Positions 9,206 to 17,822 of a stretch of 26,922 nucleotides of DNA are shown piece after piece. The DNA comes from an uncultured Odoribacter sp. (GTDB lineage: Bacteria; Bacteroidota; Bacteroidia; Bacteroidales; Marinifilaceae). The stretch spans positions 1-26,922 of the forward strand of contig CAJKZL010000003.1 of the NCBI GenBank assembly GCA_905204385.1. The letters run 5' to 3'. Below the pieces are notes generated by a model, which saw only the letters and a list, made by a program, of their open reading frames with translations, did not search any database and was not told where the DNA came from. Positions within the stretch are counted from its first letter, which is position 1, and each line of letters starts with the position of its first letter. Both the position numbers and the translations under genes were made by a program.

Positions 9206-10705
9206 TTAATTTTTCCCTTTGTAAAATTCTTTCTGCTTCAAGTCAAGATTACTGTTAATTTCGTCCTGATGATAAGGCATAAACCACCCTTTTTCCTCCA
9301 TCAATCTGGCTCTCAGTGTTTGTTGTTTTACTCCGGTTAAAGAGGTTTCAACGATACGGTCGATCAGCAGATCGTCGTATCCGGTGTGCAGGGCTATGCG
9401 CACGAGGCTAAACCATTGTTTGCCTTCGAATCCCAGTTCGGCTACTCGTTCGGCCAACAATTTGTCGAAAAAGAGTTTTTCTTTACCGTATTCCCCGGAG
9501 GTTAATTGTTCCAGTCCGCTGGCTTCGCGTATTCTATTGATGGGCACCAGTGCTTCTTCAAATTTTCCTAACATGGCCAACGCTTCGGCTTTCATCAACA
9601 AAACTTCCCTGAAGCGGTAGAAAATGAAGTGGACTTTTTTGCCGCTGGCATCGTCCCGGTATTGATAAATGCCGTTTTGTTCAAAAGATACCCCGGTATA
9701 TTTGAACACCTCCATGCCGTACAGTGTCATACGCTGATAGCGGGTAGTATCGGCGATCCCCAGGGTAGCTGAGAAATAGGCTTTTTTCATATTTTTTTGT
9801 ACCGCCGACATATTCAATCCCAAGGGGCCTTCGCGCAAAAAGAGACCCCGCAGTGGACTTGCCGGTCCTTTGTCCATCATATACTGGTATTCGAAAATCG
9901 ATTCGGTGGTATTTCCCGGTGAGAAGAGGGTAAACCAGTTCTCGGGTGCGACCATTTTGTAATTGTATTCGTCTTCGAGTTCCTGGCACAGGCGGATGCA
10001 TTCGTTGTAGTTTTCTTCTCCACCCCGCCATAGTTTCACGTCGGCCCAGAGTGCTTTGACAGCATTTTTAGTAATTCTGCCATAGTGTTCATCCGGGTTG
10101 ACAAAAGAAGCAGGAGCTTGCTCCAGGGCCAGTTTCAGATCGCTTTCGATCTGATCCAGCACCTTTTCTTCCGCTACGGCCGGACCATAGGGGCTTTGTA
10201 AATCCGATTCGTAAGGTTCCAGGATAACGGGTACGTCTTGAAAGGTGCGTACCAGATAGAAATAGAATAAAGCCCTTAATCCGTAAGCTTCGCCTTTCAT
10301 CGCCAGTACCTCGTCGGGAGTGACGCTCTGGTCGTAATCCAGGACCCGCTCGATGTTCTTTATAAACGAGTTGGCCCAGTTGATCCCTTTATAAACCGAA
10401 GTCCATTTGGCCAATTCGTTGGTCGGCACGATGTTTTGTTCCAACATTTGCTTATCGGAAGCAGTGATGCTGGAGTGGCTGCTGTAGATATCGGAACGCA
10501 GGTCGCCCCATTTCAGAAATACGGTGACATTGTTCCCCAGCTGAGTATAAACGCTCATCAGGGCGGCGGTTGCCTGTTCCCGGCTCCGCCAGAAATCGTC
10601 CATAACCAGGGTATCGGGAATATCGACGTCCAGGAAATTGCTACATCCCTGGCATAGTCCTGCCGCCAGTAGAATGCCGTAAAATATATTTTTGATCTTT
10701 TTCAT
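9206..10705 (-). CDS. SusD/RagB-family nutrient-binding outer-membrane lipoprotein (first pair)
   Basis: From ATG 10705 the product is 499 residues. A longer frame begins at TTG 10711 but adds only two residues and is less likely. The signal ends at Cys21 (LCQGC) and the mature start SNFLDVDIP is typical of SusD. The helical hallmark LRALFYFYLVRTFQDVPV and the C-terminal LLAERVAELGFEGKQWFSL are both present, and the length is normal, so the gene looks intact. Its role would be to capture substrate at the cell surface and pass it to the SusC barrel encoded 18 bases upstream (10724-13960). That partner has a premature stop. It is clearly diverged from the SusD at 3350-4885, so the two pairs are unlikely to be a recent duplication. 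Confidence 0.95.
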   Translation of the reverse strand: MKKIKNIFYGILLAAGLCQGCSNFLDVDIPDTLVMDDFWRSREQATAALMSVYTQLGNNVTVFLKWGDLRSDIYSSHSSITASDKQMLEQNIVPTNELAKWTSVYKGINWANSFIKNIERVLDYDQSVTPDEVLAMKGEAYGLRALFYFYLVRTFQDVPVILEPYESDLQSPYGPAVAEEKVLDQIESDLKLALEQAPASFVNPDEHYGRITKNAVKALWADVKLWRGGEENYNECIRLCQELEDEYNYKMVAPENWFTLFSPGNTTESIFEYQYMMDKGPASPLRGLFLREGPLGLNMSAVQKNMKKAYFSATLGIADTTRYQRMTLYGMEVFKYTGVSFEQNGIYQYRDDASGKKVHFIFYRFREVLLMKAEALAMLGKFEEALVPINRIREASGLEQLTSGEYGKEKLFFDKLLAERVAELGFEGKQWFSLVRIALHTGYDDLLIDRIVETSLTGVKQQTLRARLMEEKGWFMPYHQDEINSNLDLKQKEFYKGKN

Positions 10706-10723
10706 ATTCAAATCTCTAAGTGA

Positions 10724-13700
10724 TTAAAATTGAGCCCGTATACCAAACATGATCTGAATAGGAGGGGCCGTATTGGAATGATCGATACCGATTTTTACCA
10801 ACTTACCGGAAGTCAGACCGATTTCGGGATCGATTCCTTTGTATTTCGACCAGGTGAATACATTGGTACCTGTCACGAAAGCGCTCAATTGATTCAAATG
10901 GATTTTCTTCAGCCATTCTCTTTTGAAGGAGTAGGTCAGAGAGATTTCTTTTAATTTCAGGTAGGAAGCATCTTCCACCCAGCGGGTTGAGGCTTCATAG
11001 TTGCGGGCAGCTTTGTCGATTGCTCTCGGCATGTCGGTGATGTCACCCTGTTTTCTCCAGCGTCTCTGAATAGAGGTGGCCTGATTATTGCTCCCTTCCA
11101 TATTTTCTGTCGAGTAACGCATGCCGTTGATCACATCCTGTCCGAGACTATAATAGAAGGCAAGGCCCAAAGCCCATTGTTTATAGGTGATGTCATGACG
11201 GAACAATCCGAAGTAGCCTACATTGGCATCGCCGATCTGCACCACGTCCAGGTCGTTGATGACTCCGTCATGGTTGATGTCTTCGTAGATCATGTCACCG
11301 CCACTGAACGTCGACCCATCACGGAAAGTCAGTTTTTTGGGCGTCCCGTCTGCATTATATACGATGTTACCATTGAAATCCTTCACTACGGCGTCTTCAT
11401 CCCTGGCATAAACACCCAAGGCTTTTAATCCGAAGAAACCTCCGACAACGCTCCCTTTTTCCAGTTTTGCCCTGAAATTGCCATATCCGTAGGGTTCGGT
11501 GTATTTATTGTCGGAATTGGCGAGGCGCTCGGGCATAGACAACAGTTTTCCTTTATTGCGGCTAATGCTGAAATAGACTTTCCATTGAAAATTGTCGGCA
11601 AGTTTTACCGGAATGACAGTGAAGCCCAATTCCCAGCCTTTATTTTGTAATGAGCCGAAATTCACATAACGTTCGGCAAACCCTGTACTCGTCGACATGT
11701 TTTCCTTCAAAAGGAGCCCTTCCGTTGTTCCTTTATAATAGTTGGCTTCTCCACTGAAACGTCCTCCGAACAATGTCCAGTCCATGCCATAGTTGTATTG
11801 AGTAGTACGTTCTTCGTGCAGGTTGGCTTTGGCTTACTTATCCATATAGCTGTAGGAATTACCCATATAGCCGTCTTGAGCTGTTGCGTAGGGTACAGAC
11901 AAGAGGTTCGTAACATTGGGCAGGCGTCCCGTTACTCCATAGGCAAATCTCAATTTCAATAATTCCGCCCATTCTTTGTCGCGTAGGAAGGCTTCTTTAT
12001 CGAGATTCCAGGCTACACCCACCGTGGGGAAAATCGAAAATGGGTTGTCCTTGCCATATTGGGAAGAACCTTCGGTTTTCAATGAAAGATTGACATTGTA
12101 ACGGTTGAGTAAACGGTAGTGCAGGTCGGCAACGAGACTGATTTCGGAAGAAGTTGTATTACCGCCTTCGGCGTTCACCATAGAGGCTGCGCCGATCGTG
12201 CCCTGCATCTGATTGGCTGCGCCCCGGCTGTAACGGATCAAGGTACTGCTGCTGGTGCGGTATTTCAGGTCGGCTACGGCAATTAATCGCAGTAAATGAT
12301 TCTCCTTGTCGATGCCGGTAAATATCAGACGGTTATTGTTGGAAATCTGCATTTTGTAGTTATCGTCTCTCAGACCGTAGTTATAGATTTCGGCCGTATA
12401 GGTATTTCCCACAAAAGTGGAAGGTCCGAAAAATTCATTTCCATTCTGACGGTAGTCCACAGCAACCTGGGTAGAAATATTCCACATGGAGGACAGGTTC
12501 AGATCCAGATTCAGGATAGCATTGAATCGGTTGGCTTTTTCCTGGAATTTGGCGTCGTCGATCATGGCGATGGGATTGTACATCTTGGTAGCGATGGAGG
12601 GATGTTTGGCATCGCCTGAGTTCTCGATAAAATAGGATTTTCCGTCCCGGCTGTACACCGGTAAGAATGCCGCTCTGGCTCTTGCTTTTCCCAAAGCATT
12701 GATACCGCTTAAAATAGGCCAGTCCCAGCTTCGTTTATCCGTCAGGGAGTTGGCATATTGGAATTTCGTCGAGATTTTGAATTTGGAGGATAAGCGGTAA
12801 TCGAGGTTTACGATGGTGGTAAAACGGTCGTAACCGCCTCCTTTTGTGGTTCCGTATTCTTTGTCATAGGTTAAACTCCAGTAATACATCAGACGTTCAC
12901 CGCCTCCCCGAAGCGAAGCGTTGTAGTTTTGCTGGAAGCCTACGCGGGACAACATGTCCACCATATCGGTGTTATTGTTGTATTTCCAGGCATCTTCCCG
13001 GGTTAAATCTCCGCGGAGCATCGGCAAATTGTTGGGATCGTCGGTTCCGGATGCATTCATTTGCGCTTCAAGGATATACATCCGCTGCTGGTCGCCGTTC
13101 AGCATTGGGATTCTTTTTTGGATCAAAGAAGTGTTGTATTTCACGGCAAAAGAAAACTTCGGTTTTCCTCTGACCCCTTTTTTGGTGGTGATGACGATTA
13201 CGCCGTTTGCTCCTCTCGAACCGTAGATGGCGGTGGAAGAGGCATCTTTCAATACGGTGATCGATTCGATATCGCTGGGGTCGATGTCGCCGATGGGACT
13301 GGTTCCGAAATTGGTAATGCTGGATACGTCGAAATCGTCCCCAATCACTTCTGCACCATCGATGATCCACAAAGGTTTATTGTTTCCTTCCAGAGAGGTG
13401 ATACCTCGGATACGGATGGAAGCGCCGGCTCCGGGGTCACCGCTGTTGAAGGTTACCTGCAATCCGGGGGCAGCTCCCTGCAACAACTGTTCAACGGAAG
13501 ATACGGGCTGATTTTCGAGTTGTTTCATATCTACGATTGTGACCGCATTGGACATGTCCCTTTTATCTTTCTGCAACATACCGAAGTCGGGCCGGCGCGT
13601 GCGCGTTCCCTGTACCACTACTTCTTCCAGCGTTTCATTATCCTCTTTCAGAACAATCTCATATTTTCTTCCCGGAACATAAGCATAGGTCTGCCCTTTC

Positions 13701-13960
13701 ATTCCGATAAAGGTAAATCTGACTTTTGTCGTTCCGGCAGGTACCGCTATTCTGAAATTTCCTTCCGCATTGGTCACTGTACCTCCAAGAATACGGTCGT
13801 TGTCATTCATCATCATCACAGTAGCCCCAAGCATAGGGACACCTTTGGTGTTCTCATACACCACTCCCTCGATGAAGTTCTGATTCTGGGCATTTGATGT
13901 TTTGGCCGACAAGAATGCACACAGAACGATCAGTATTATACTCGTTATTTTTTCCTGCAT
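10724..13960 (-). pseudogene. SusC/RagA-type TonB-dependent outer-membrane transporter interrupted by an in-frame TAA (first pair)
   Basis: The frame is continuous from ATG 13960 to TAA 10724-10726, about 1079 codons, except that codon 709 (11836-11834) is TAA. The first part (708 residues) has a signal peptide (MQEKITSIILIVLCAFLSAK), a carboxypeptidase-regulatory-like domain (about 29-105), a TonB-box-like LEEVVVQGTR (111-120), and a plug at about 138-262 with LKDASSTAIYGSRGANGV and ITTKKG. About half of the barrel follows. The rest (11833-10724) supplies the remaining strands, with DWTLFGGRFSGEANYYKGTT and the terminal IQIMFGIRAQF. Across the stop the protein reads SYMDK-x-AKANLHEERTTQ, in register with the family pattern near 'NPDLKWEKT'. 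One base change from CAA, AAA or GAA would create the stop. The truncated product lacks the C-terminal strand needed for outer-membrane assembly and is expected to be non-functional. Confidence 0.85.
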
Positions 13961-13969
13961 AACTCTTAA

Positions 13970-15961
13970 TTATTTTAAAACGCCATTAATACCATGAAAA
14001 ACGCCATTGGATGCCTGTTTATTGCACATATCAGGCAACACTTTACCGCCTCCGTTCTGTGTAGATATGCTAAAACTATCCCAACTTCCCGAGATGTTGA
14101 GGACAAGGCCATTGGATTGTATAGCTCCTTGTGTCGTTCCATCCGTAAAGATCTTCCGATTAGGGACAAGATGGCTGGCTACCAGCTTTTTCGCCTCGTC
14201 TTCTTCCATGGATTCTATTCTCTCCAGGGAATAGCCGGCTCTGGCAAAAGCATCGTTGGTGGGCGCAAAAACAGTGTAGTTTATGCCTTGTTGGTCCAGA
14301 TCGACGCCTGCTTTTTTGCAGAGTTTATCGAAATTAGAATAGTCCGGTTCTTCCTCGATGTATTTGCGGTACATCAGCATAGTCGTATCGGTGGGCAACA
14401 AGGCCTCGAAAATAGCATCGATCTCATAAATATTTCCTGTTTCTTTCGTCCAGACCGGATTTTTGCTCAACAGACGGGCTTCATTGCCGTTGTAGTCGGT
14501 AAACACTCCGTCTTCGTAGAGTAGATAACCGAAAGTTCCGGGATAATAACGCTTCTGGAAGTTCCCTTCCTTCACGTTCATATTCAGCACTCCGGCATTC
14601 AGACGATAACCCAAAGTATCCAGATATTCCGATTCATAGTCGTCCACTTTTTTACTCCAGGTATCGTCGGGTTGAATCAAGATGGTGCGTGGCGGATGCT
14701 GATAGGAATAATCATCGGTCAGGTTGTTCAGATAGAGATGATTGTTGGTCAGCATCTTATTCCATTCTTCATATTTTTTCCGGTTGATATAAAGTCCGCC
14801 TTCAATGCTTTGCAGCATGGGAATTACCGGCATTTTGTTTACCTTATAGATAATGGCATTACTGCTCAATACCGAACCGGTAAAACTGCCTTTGATGTCG
14901 TTTTCAAGCGGTAGGACCGTCATGGAATAGGTGGAAAAATAGGGATTATTTCTTTCGATGTCGTTCAATCCCCAGCAGGTGGGAATGTTCTCCTCGGTAA
15001 TCAATGTCCAGAGTATATCCACTAGCATATTCCGGGGCAGATCTTTATATTCCGTACCCAGTTGGTCTTCATTCATATATTGAGCGAAATATTCTCGTAT
15101 GGCATTATCCGTAGGAGCGATAATTACCCGCGCTTTGGATTCATTGGCGATGTCTACCGACCATGGTTTTACGTCCATTCTGGATATATTGTAGTATTTT
15201 GTCCGGGTGGTGTCGACCACTCCGTTGATCAGACCGGCTGTTTCATACCCTGAAAAATTATCCAGCCAGGAGGTCAGGATGGATAAATCCTCTTCCTTGG
15301 CGATGGCTTCGTCGGCACGCCAGGCGTAGGGGAGTTCTTCATCCAGCACATGAACCACTCCGTTTGAAGCGGGAATGTCGCGGTCGACGGTGGATACTCT
15401 GGCACTTTCTACCATAAAGTCCGAACCCTGTTTATTGCGGAGTTTTTCGTAATCTTCAGCGCAGACGTCGAAATAAGGCTGTGTAAAAACCCGGAGATAT
15501 TTAGACGGATTTTTAGAATCCTGACGGGTTTTATAAGTTACTTCCCGTTGGTAAGCCAACAAATAGTCCTTATGATTGGGCTTGAAACCTTCGAATGCTT
15601 TTTTGAAATCGTACTCGAATTTCATTCCTGTCATGAAATGATAATTGATATAGCGGATCATGGTTTGCATGGGCAAAGTCTCCACTGTAGCGTTGTTTTG
15701 TTGTAAAAACGCTTCTACGGCCTCGTTGCGAGGGGCAAAACAAGAATATAAACCCGATTCACCCAGAGTGCGTTCGAGTTCGGCCCGTTTGATCATGCTG
15801 ACAAACAGGGATAAATCTTCTCTTTGTTCCAATACCTGTACCACATTCAAACCAACGGACGACTGGCCTACATCGTGATAATGATCGTCAAATTCTTTGC
15901 GGCATGCTGTCACTATAAACAACAGCGACACGATACATACAGATAAGTTAAGTTTGTTCAT
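13970..15961 (-). CDS. Large fasciclin (FAS1) domain lipoprotein with about four FAS1-like units
   Basis: This 663-residue protein has a lipoprotein signal ending at Cys20 (IVTAC). The clearest FAS1 units are the first (about 38-208, with LYSCFAPRNEAVEAFL and the closing SNGVVHVLDEELP) and the last (about 527-662, with NYTVFAPTNDAFARAGY and the closing SNGVFHGINGVL). Two diverged units lie between, near 212-382 (ARVIIAPTDNAIREYF) and 384-522 (TILIQPDDTWSK, then GNIYEIDAIFEALLP). FAS1 domains are adhesion modules in many organisms; here the SusCD neighbours suggest surface binding of an extracellular polymer, which is inference. The gene starts 23 bases after the DUF5000-type gene and ends 9 bases before SusC, so it is co-transcribed with both. 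No truncation is seen. Confidence 0.92.
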   Translation of the reverse strand: MNKLNLSVCIVSLLFIVTACRKEFDDHYHDVGQSSVGLNVVQVLEQREDLSLFVSMIKRAELERTLGESGLYSCFAPRNEAVEAFLQQNNATVETLPMQTMIRYINYHFMTGMKFEYDFKKAFEGFKPNHKDYLLAYQREVTYKTRQDSKNPSKYLRVFTQPYFDVCAEDYEKLRNKQGSDFMVESARVSTVDRDIPASNGVVHVLDEELPYAWRADEAIAKEEDLSILTSWLDNFSGYETAGLINGVVDTTRTKYYNISRMDVKPWSVDIANESKARVIIAPTDNAIREYFAQYMNEDQLGTEYKDLPRNMLVDILWTLITEENIPTCWGLNDIERNNPYFSTYSMTVLPLENDIKGSFTGSVLSSNAIIYKVNKMPVIPMLQSIEGGLYINRKKYEEWNKMLTNNHLYLNNLTDDYSYQHPPRTILIQPDDTWSKKVDDYESEYLDTLGYRLNAGVLNMNVKEGNFQKRYYPGTFGYLLYEDGVFTDYNGNEARLLSKNPVWTKETGNIYEIDAIFEALLPTDTTMLMYRKYIEEEPDYSNFDKLCKKAGVDLDQQGINYTVFAPTNDAFARAGYSLERIESMEEDEAKKLVASHLVPNRKIFTDGTTQGAIQSNGLVLNISGSWDSFSISTQNGGGKVLPDMCNKQASNGVFHGINGVLK

Positions 15962-15984
15962 ATTTTTTAAATTACGGATTTTAA

Positions 15985-17091
15985 TTATTGTGCTAGATCC
16001 TGTCCGTATAGGGCGAATTCCGCTAGACCTCCGGAAGTACCGCCCGTTGTCATCGGGGTGGTGAGAATCAGTCGGATATACCGGTATTCGATGGGATTAG
16101 GCAGTACGAAGAGCTGCATGTCATTAGAATTTTCCAATGTACAAGTACCGCAAAAGGTCCATACAGTGCCGTCGGCGGTGGTATAGTCGTTGCTGCCCCA
16201 GATTTCGATGTCTTTGGTCATCTTGTTGTCCTGACGTTGTTGAAATTCTGCCTTTTCTATTCTTTTTTTACTTTTCAAGTCAAAAGTGGCGTGATGGGGG
16301 TAAGTATATTCTCCGGTCCATTTGGAGTGCCAGAATGTAGAAGTTTTACCATCCAGTACATTGGCTACTTTGTATTGACTGTCGTTTAACTGGGATGAAA
16401 AATCCAGCACTTCCCATAAAGAACGGTCGAATTTACCTGCTTCCAGTTTGTAGAACTGAAATATGTAGGGTGCCGACTGATTGCCATAAGTGTCGGAAAT
16501 GTAAGAAGAGACGTTGATTGTCTGTGTCCCTTCTAATTTAGAAGCTACGGCAATGAATTTTTCTCCGGAGGATTTTGCGGAGGCCAGCACCTCCTCTTTG
16601 TAATCGTTACCGTTGATGTCCGAATATTCCAGATCGATATAGAAATCTTCGTCGTAAATATTATCCCAGCTCAGGTAAATGCCGCCGAAGTCCACCGTAG
16701 TTTTCACTTTGCCATTGAAGATATTCATCAGCGGTTCCAGGGGACTGGCAAAAAAACTTACAGGTTCGGAGGCTACTCCTTCCCGGTTGTAAGTAATAAA
16801 TTTAAACTCGTAGGATTTACTGGAGCCGAAACCACGGACCAGTTGTTCGGTGATTTTTTCATCTACCAAAACCTTTCTTTCCTTTCCATTGTCGTTGACA
16901 TAGGAAATTTCTGTGTAGGCCAGGTCATTGCTTAAGGGCTTATCCCAACGGAATAGGAGAGTTCCGTTACCAGCCTCGTAGCTGATGTTGGAAACCGGCG
17001 CAATCGCAGTCACCTTTTCTACATCGTCGCTACATGCTTCTATACCGATTAATAATATCGGTATAAGAATAAATGTCAATATTCGCTTCAT
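15985..17091 (-). CDS. DUF4959/DUF5126/DUF5000-type lipoprotein with C-terminal discoidin-like domain
   Basis: This 368-residue protein has a lipoprotein signal ending at Cys20 (GIEAC) followed by SDDVEK, an acidic surface-export-like tract. Two fibronectin-like beta-sandwich domains follow at about 22-125 (LLFRWDKPLSNDLAYTEISY) and 126-220 (GGIYLSWDNIYDEDFYIDLE). A C-terminal galactose-binding/F5-8-type-C-like domain covers about 222-368, with ANVLDGKTSTFWHSKWTG and YRYIRLIL. This three-part architecture is recurrent in Bacteroidota SusCD loci; I assign the DUF names from memory of that architecture. It is the first gene of the left block, with the long spacer upstream, so its start region carries the leader and probably the promoter of the operon. 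A carbohydrate-binding role is likely but the ligand is unknown. Confidence 0.88.
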   Translation of the reverse strand: MKRILTFILIPILLIGIEACSDDVEKVTAIAPVSNISYEAGNGTLLFRWDKPLSNDLAYTEISYVNDNGKERKVLVDEKITEQLVRGFGSSKSYEFKFITYNREGVASEPVSFFASPLEPLMNIFNGKVKTTVDFGGIYLSWDNIYDEDFYIDLEYSDINGNDYKEEVLASAKSSGEKFIAVASKLEGTQTINVSSYISDTYGNQSAPYIFQFYKLEAGKFDRSLWEVLDFSSQLNDSQYKVANVLDGKTSTFWHSKWTGEYTYPHHATFDLKSKKRIEKAEFQQRQDNKMTKDIEIWGSNDYTTADGTVWTFCGTCTLENSNDMQLFVLPNPIEYRYIRLILTTPMTTGGTSGGLAEFALYGQDLAQ

Positions 17092-17191
17092 CGCAGGTCT
17101 ATTAAATTATTAATATATTTGAGTGTTAAATTATTTCTGGCTAAAACTGGGTGCGACAATTAAAAACGTTCGTTTATTTTTGGAACTTTTC

Positions 17192-17213
17192 GGGGGTATT
17201 TGGGGGGGTATTT
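17192..17213. promoter_or_regulatory. Tandem direct repeat GGGGGTATTT, possible operator
   Basis: On the plus strand GGGGGTATTT occurs at 17192-17201 and again at 17204-17213, a 12-base period, with a run of seven G at 17202-17208. It lies about 100-120 bases before the start codon of the first gene of the left block. A small inverted repeat (AAACG-AA-CGTTT on the minus strand) lies nearby at about 17165-17175. The position suggests a regulator-binding site or leader element. No regulator is encoded in the window, so the protein that would bind is unknown. Confidence 0.35.
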
Positions 17214-17616
17214 TCAAGGAGAAAGACGAAAGGAAAATCAATAAAAATAAACATATTTTAAGCAGATTTGCGGCTTGTATGAAGCCGATAAAGATGTTAA
17301 TCTGAGTTTATTTATTTTAATATTAACATTCATGGGTTAAGATATTTTAAAACATTCCCAATGAAATGGAAACTAAATTTAATATATTTAACTTTCTATT
17401 AATGGAGCATAAGAGCTAGAAAAGAAGTTTTATTCAATGAAGCGGCAAGGTGTTCTTCTAACAAGTAATAGGTCGGATCAAAATTTTATGGAGAAGATGC
17501 GGAAGCGAGGGATTAAAAGATATATTGGCAATCCTCATGTACAAGATAGCAGAAGGGAATAAGATTTTAGAAGAAAATTTCTATTACTGAAAGGCAGAGA
17601 TAGAAGGATTGAATTT

Positions 17617-17660
17617 CTCTACGGGTAGAGGATCGCGGTAGTAACAGCGGGTGATCCTCT
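17617..17660. other. Two overlapping, mutually exclusive hairpins
   Basis: One hairpin is the near-perfect palindrome CTCTAC-GG-GTAGAG at 17617-17630. The second pairs AGAGGATC (17627-17634) with GATCCTCT (17653-17660). They share bases 17627-17630, so only one can form at a time. If the left block's transcript starts upstream of here, this would be an attenuator-like switch in a leader of more than 500 bases. On the plus strand only TTT follows the second stem, so it is a weak terminator in that direction. Confidence 0.35.
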
Positions 17661-17760
17661 TTCAAGAAATATAAGGTTGAAGATAAGGAAATAAATGTAT
17701 CGATATTCCATTTTAGTCAGCAGAAAATGCTTCTCCCGGACGGCAAAAGGCAGGAAATAT

Positions 17761-17794
17761 AAAAGCCCGACTGTTTCTTTTCAGTCAGGCTTTT
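17761..17794 (-). terminator. Intrinsic terminator of the right block
   Basis: The arms 17761-17773 and 17782-17794 pair over 13 bases around an 8-base loop. Read on the minus strand the stem is fully paired with a single T:G wobble (AAAAGCCTGACTG with CAGTCGGGCTTTT) and ends in TTTT. It lies 28 bases beyond the stop of the Calx-beta gene at 17823. On the plus strand the same position is a C/A mismatch, so the element fits minus-strand termination best. Confidence 0.85.
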
Positions 17795-17822
17795 ATTTAT
17801 CGAAGAAAATTTATTCAGCACC

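Larger units (their letters stand above)
17092..17760. other. Intergenic control region between the two blocks, no convincing gene
   Basis: About 670 bases separate the first gene of the left block from the terminator of the right block. The region is AT-rich, and short plus-strand frames (for example 60 codons from 17123) match no family I recognise. The left block must be transcribed from here or from read-through. I looked on the minus strand for the Bacteroidota promoter pattern (TTTG, about 19 bases, TAnnTTTG) and found only imperfect matches, such as TATATTTC near 17671 and TATGTTTA near 17249, so no promoter is called. Between about 17400 and 17600 the plus strand is notably purine-rich. 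That could be a relic of a gene or an RNA, but nothing identifiable remains. Confidence 0.7.

Noticed and set aside
10724..11785. Independent gene starting at ATG 11785
   Set aside because: Same frame as the upstream SusC part, no signal peptide, and only C-terminal barrel strands; it is the rest of the interrupted gene.
6839..11836. Selenocysteine, pyrrolysine or altered genetic code at the two internal stops
   Set aside because: Both codons are TAA, not TGA or TAG, and TAA is the normal terminal stop of most genes in the window.
17123..17305. 60-codon plus-strand frame with a TATATTTG promoter-like box just upstream
   Set aside because: No family resemblance, no upstream TTTG at the right distance and no credible ribosome-binding site; likely chance in AT-rich DNA.
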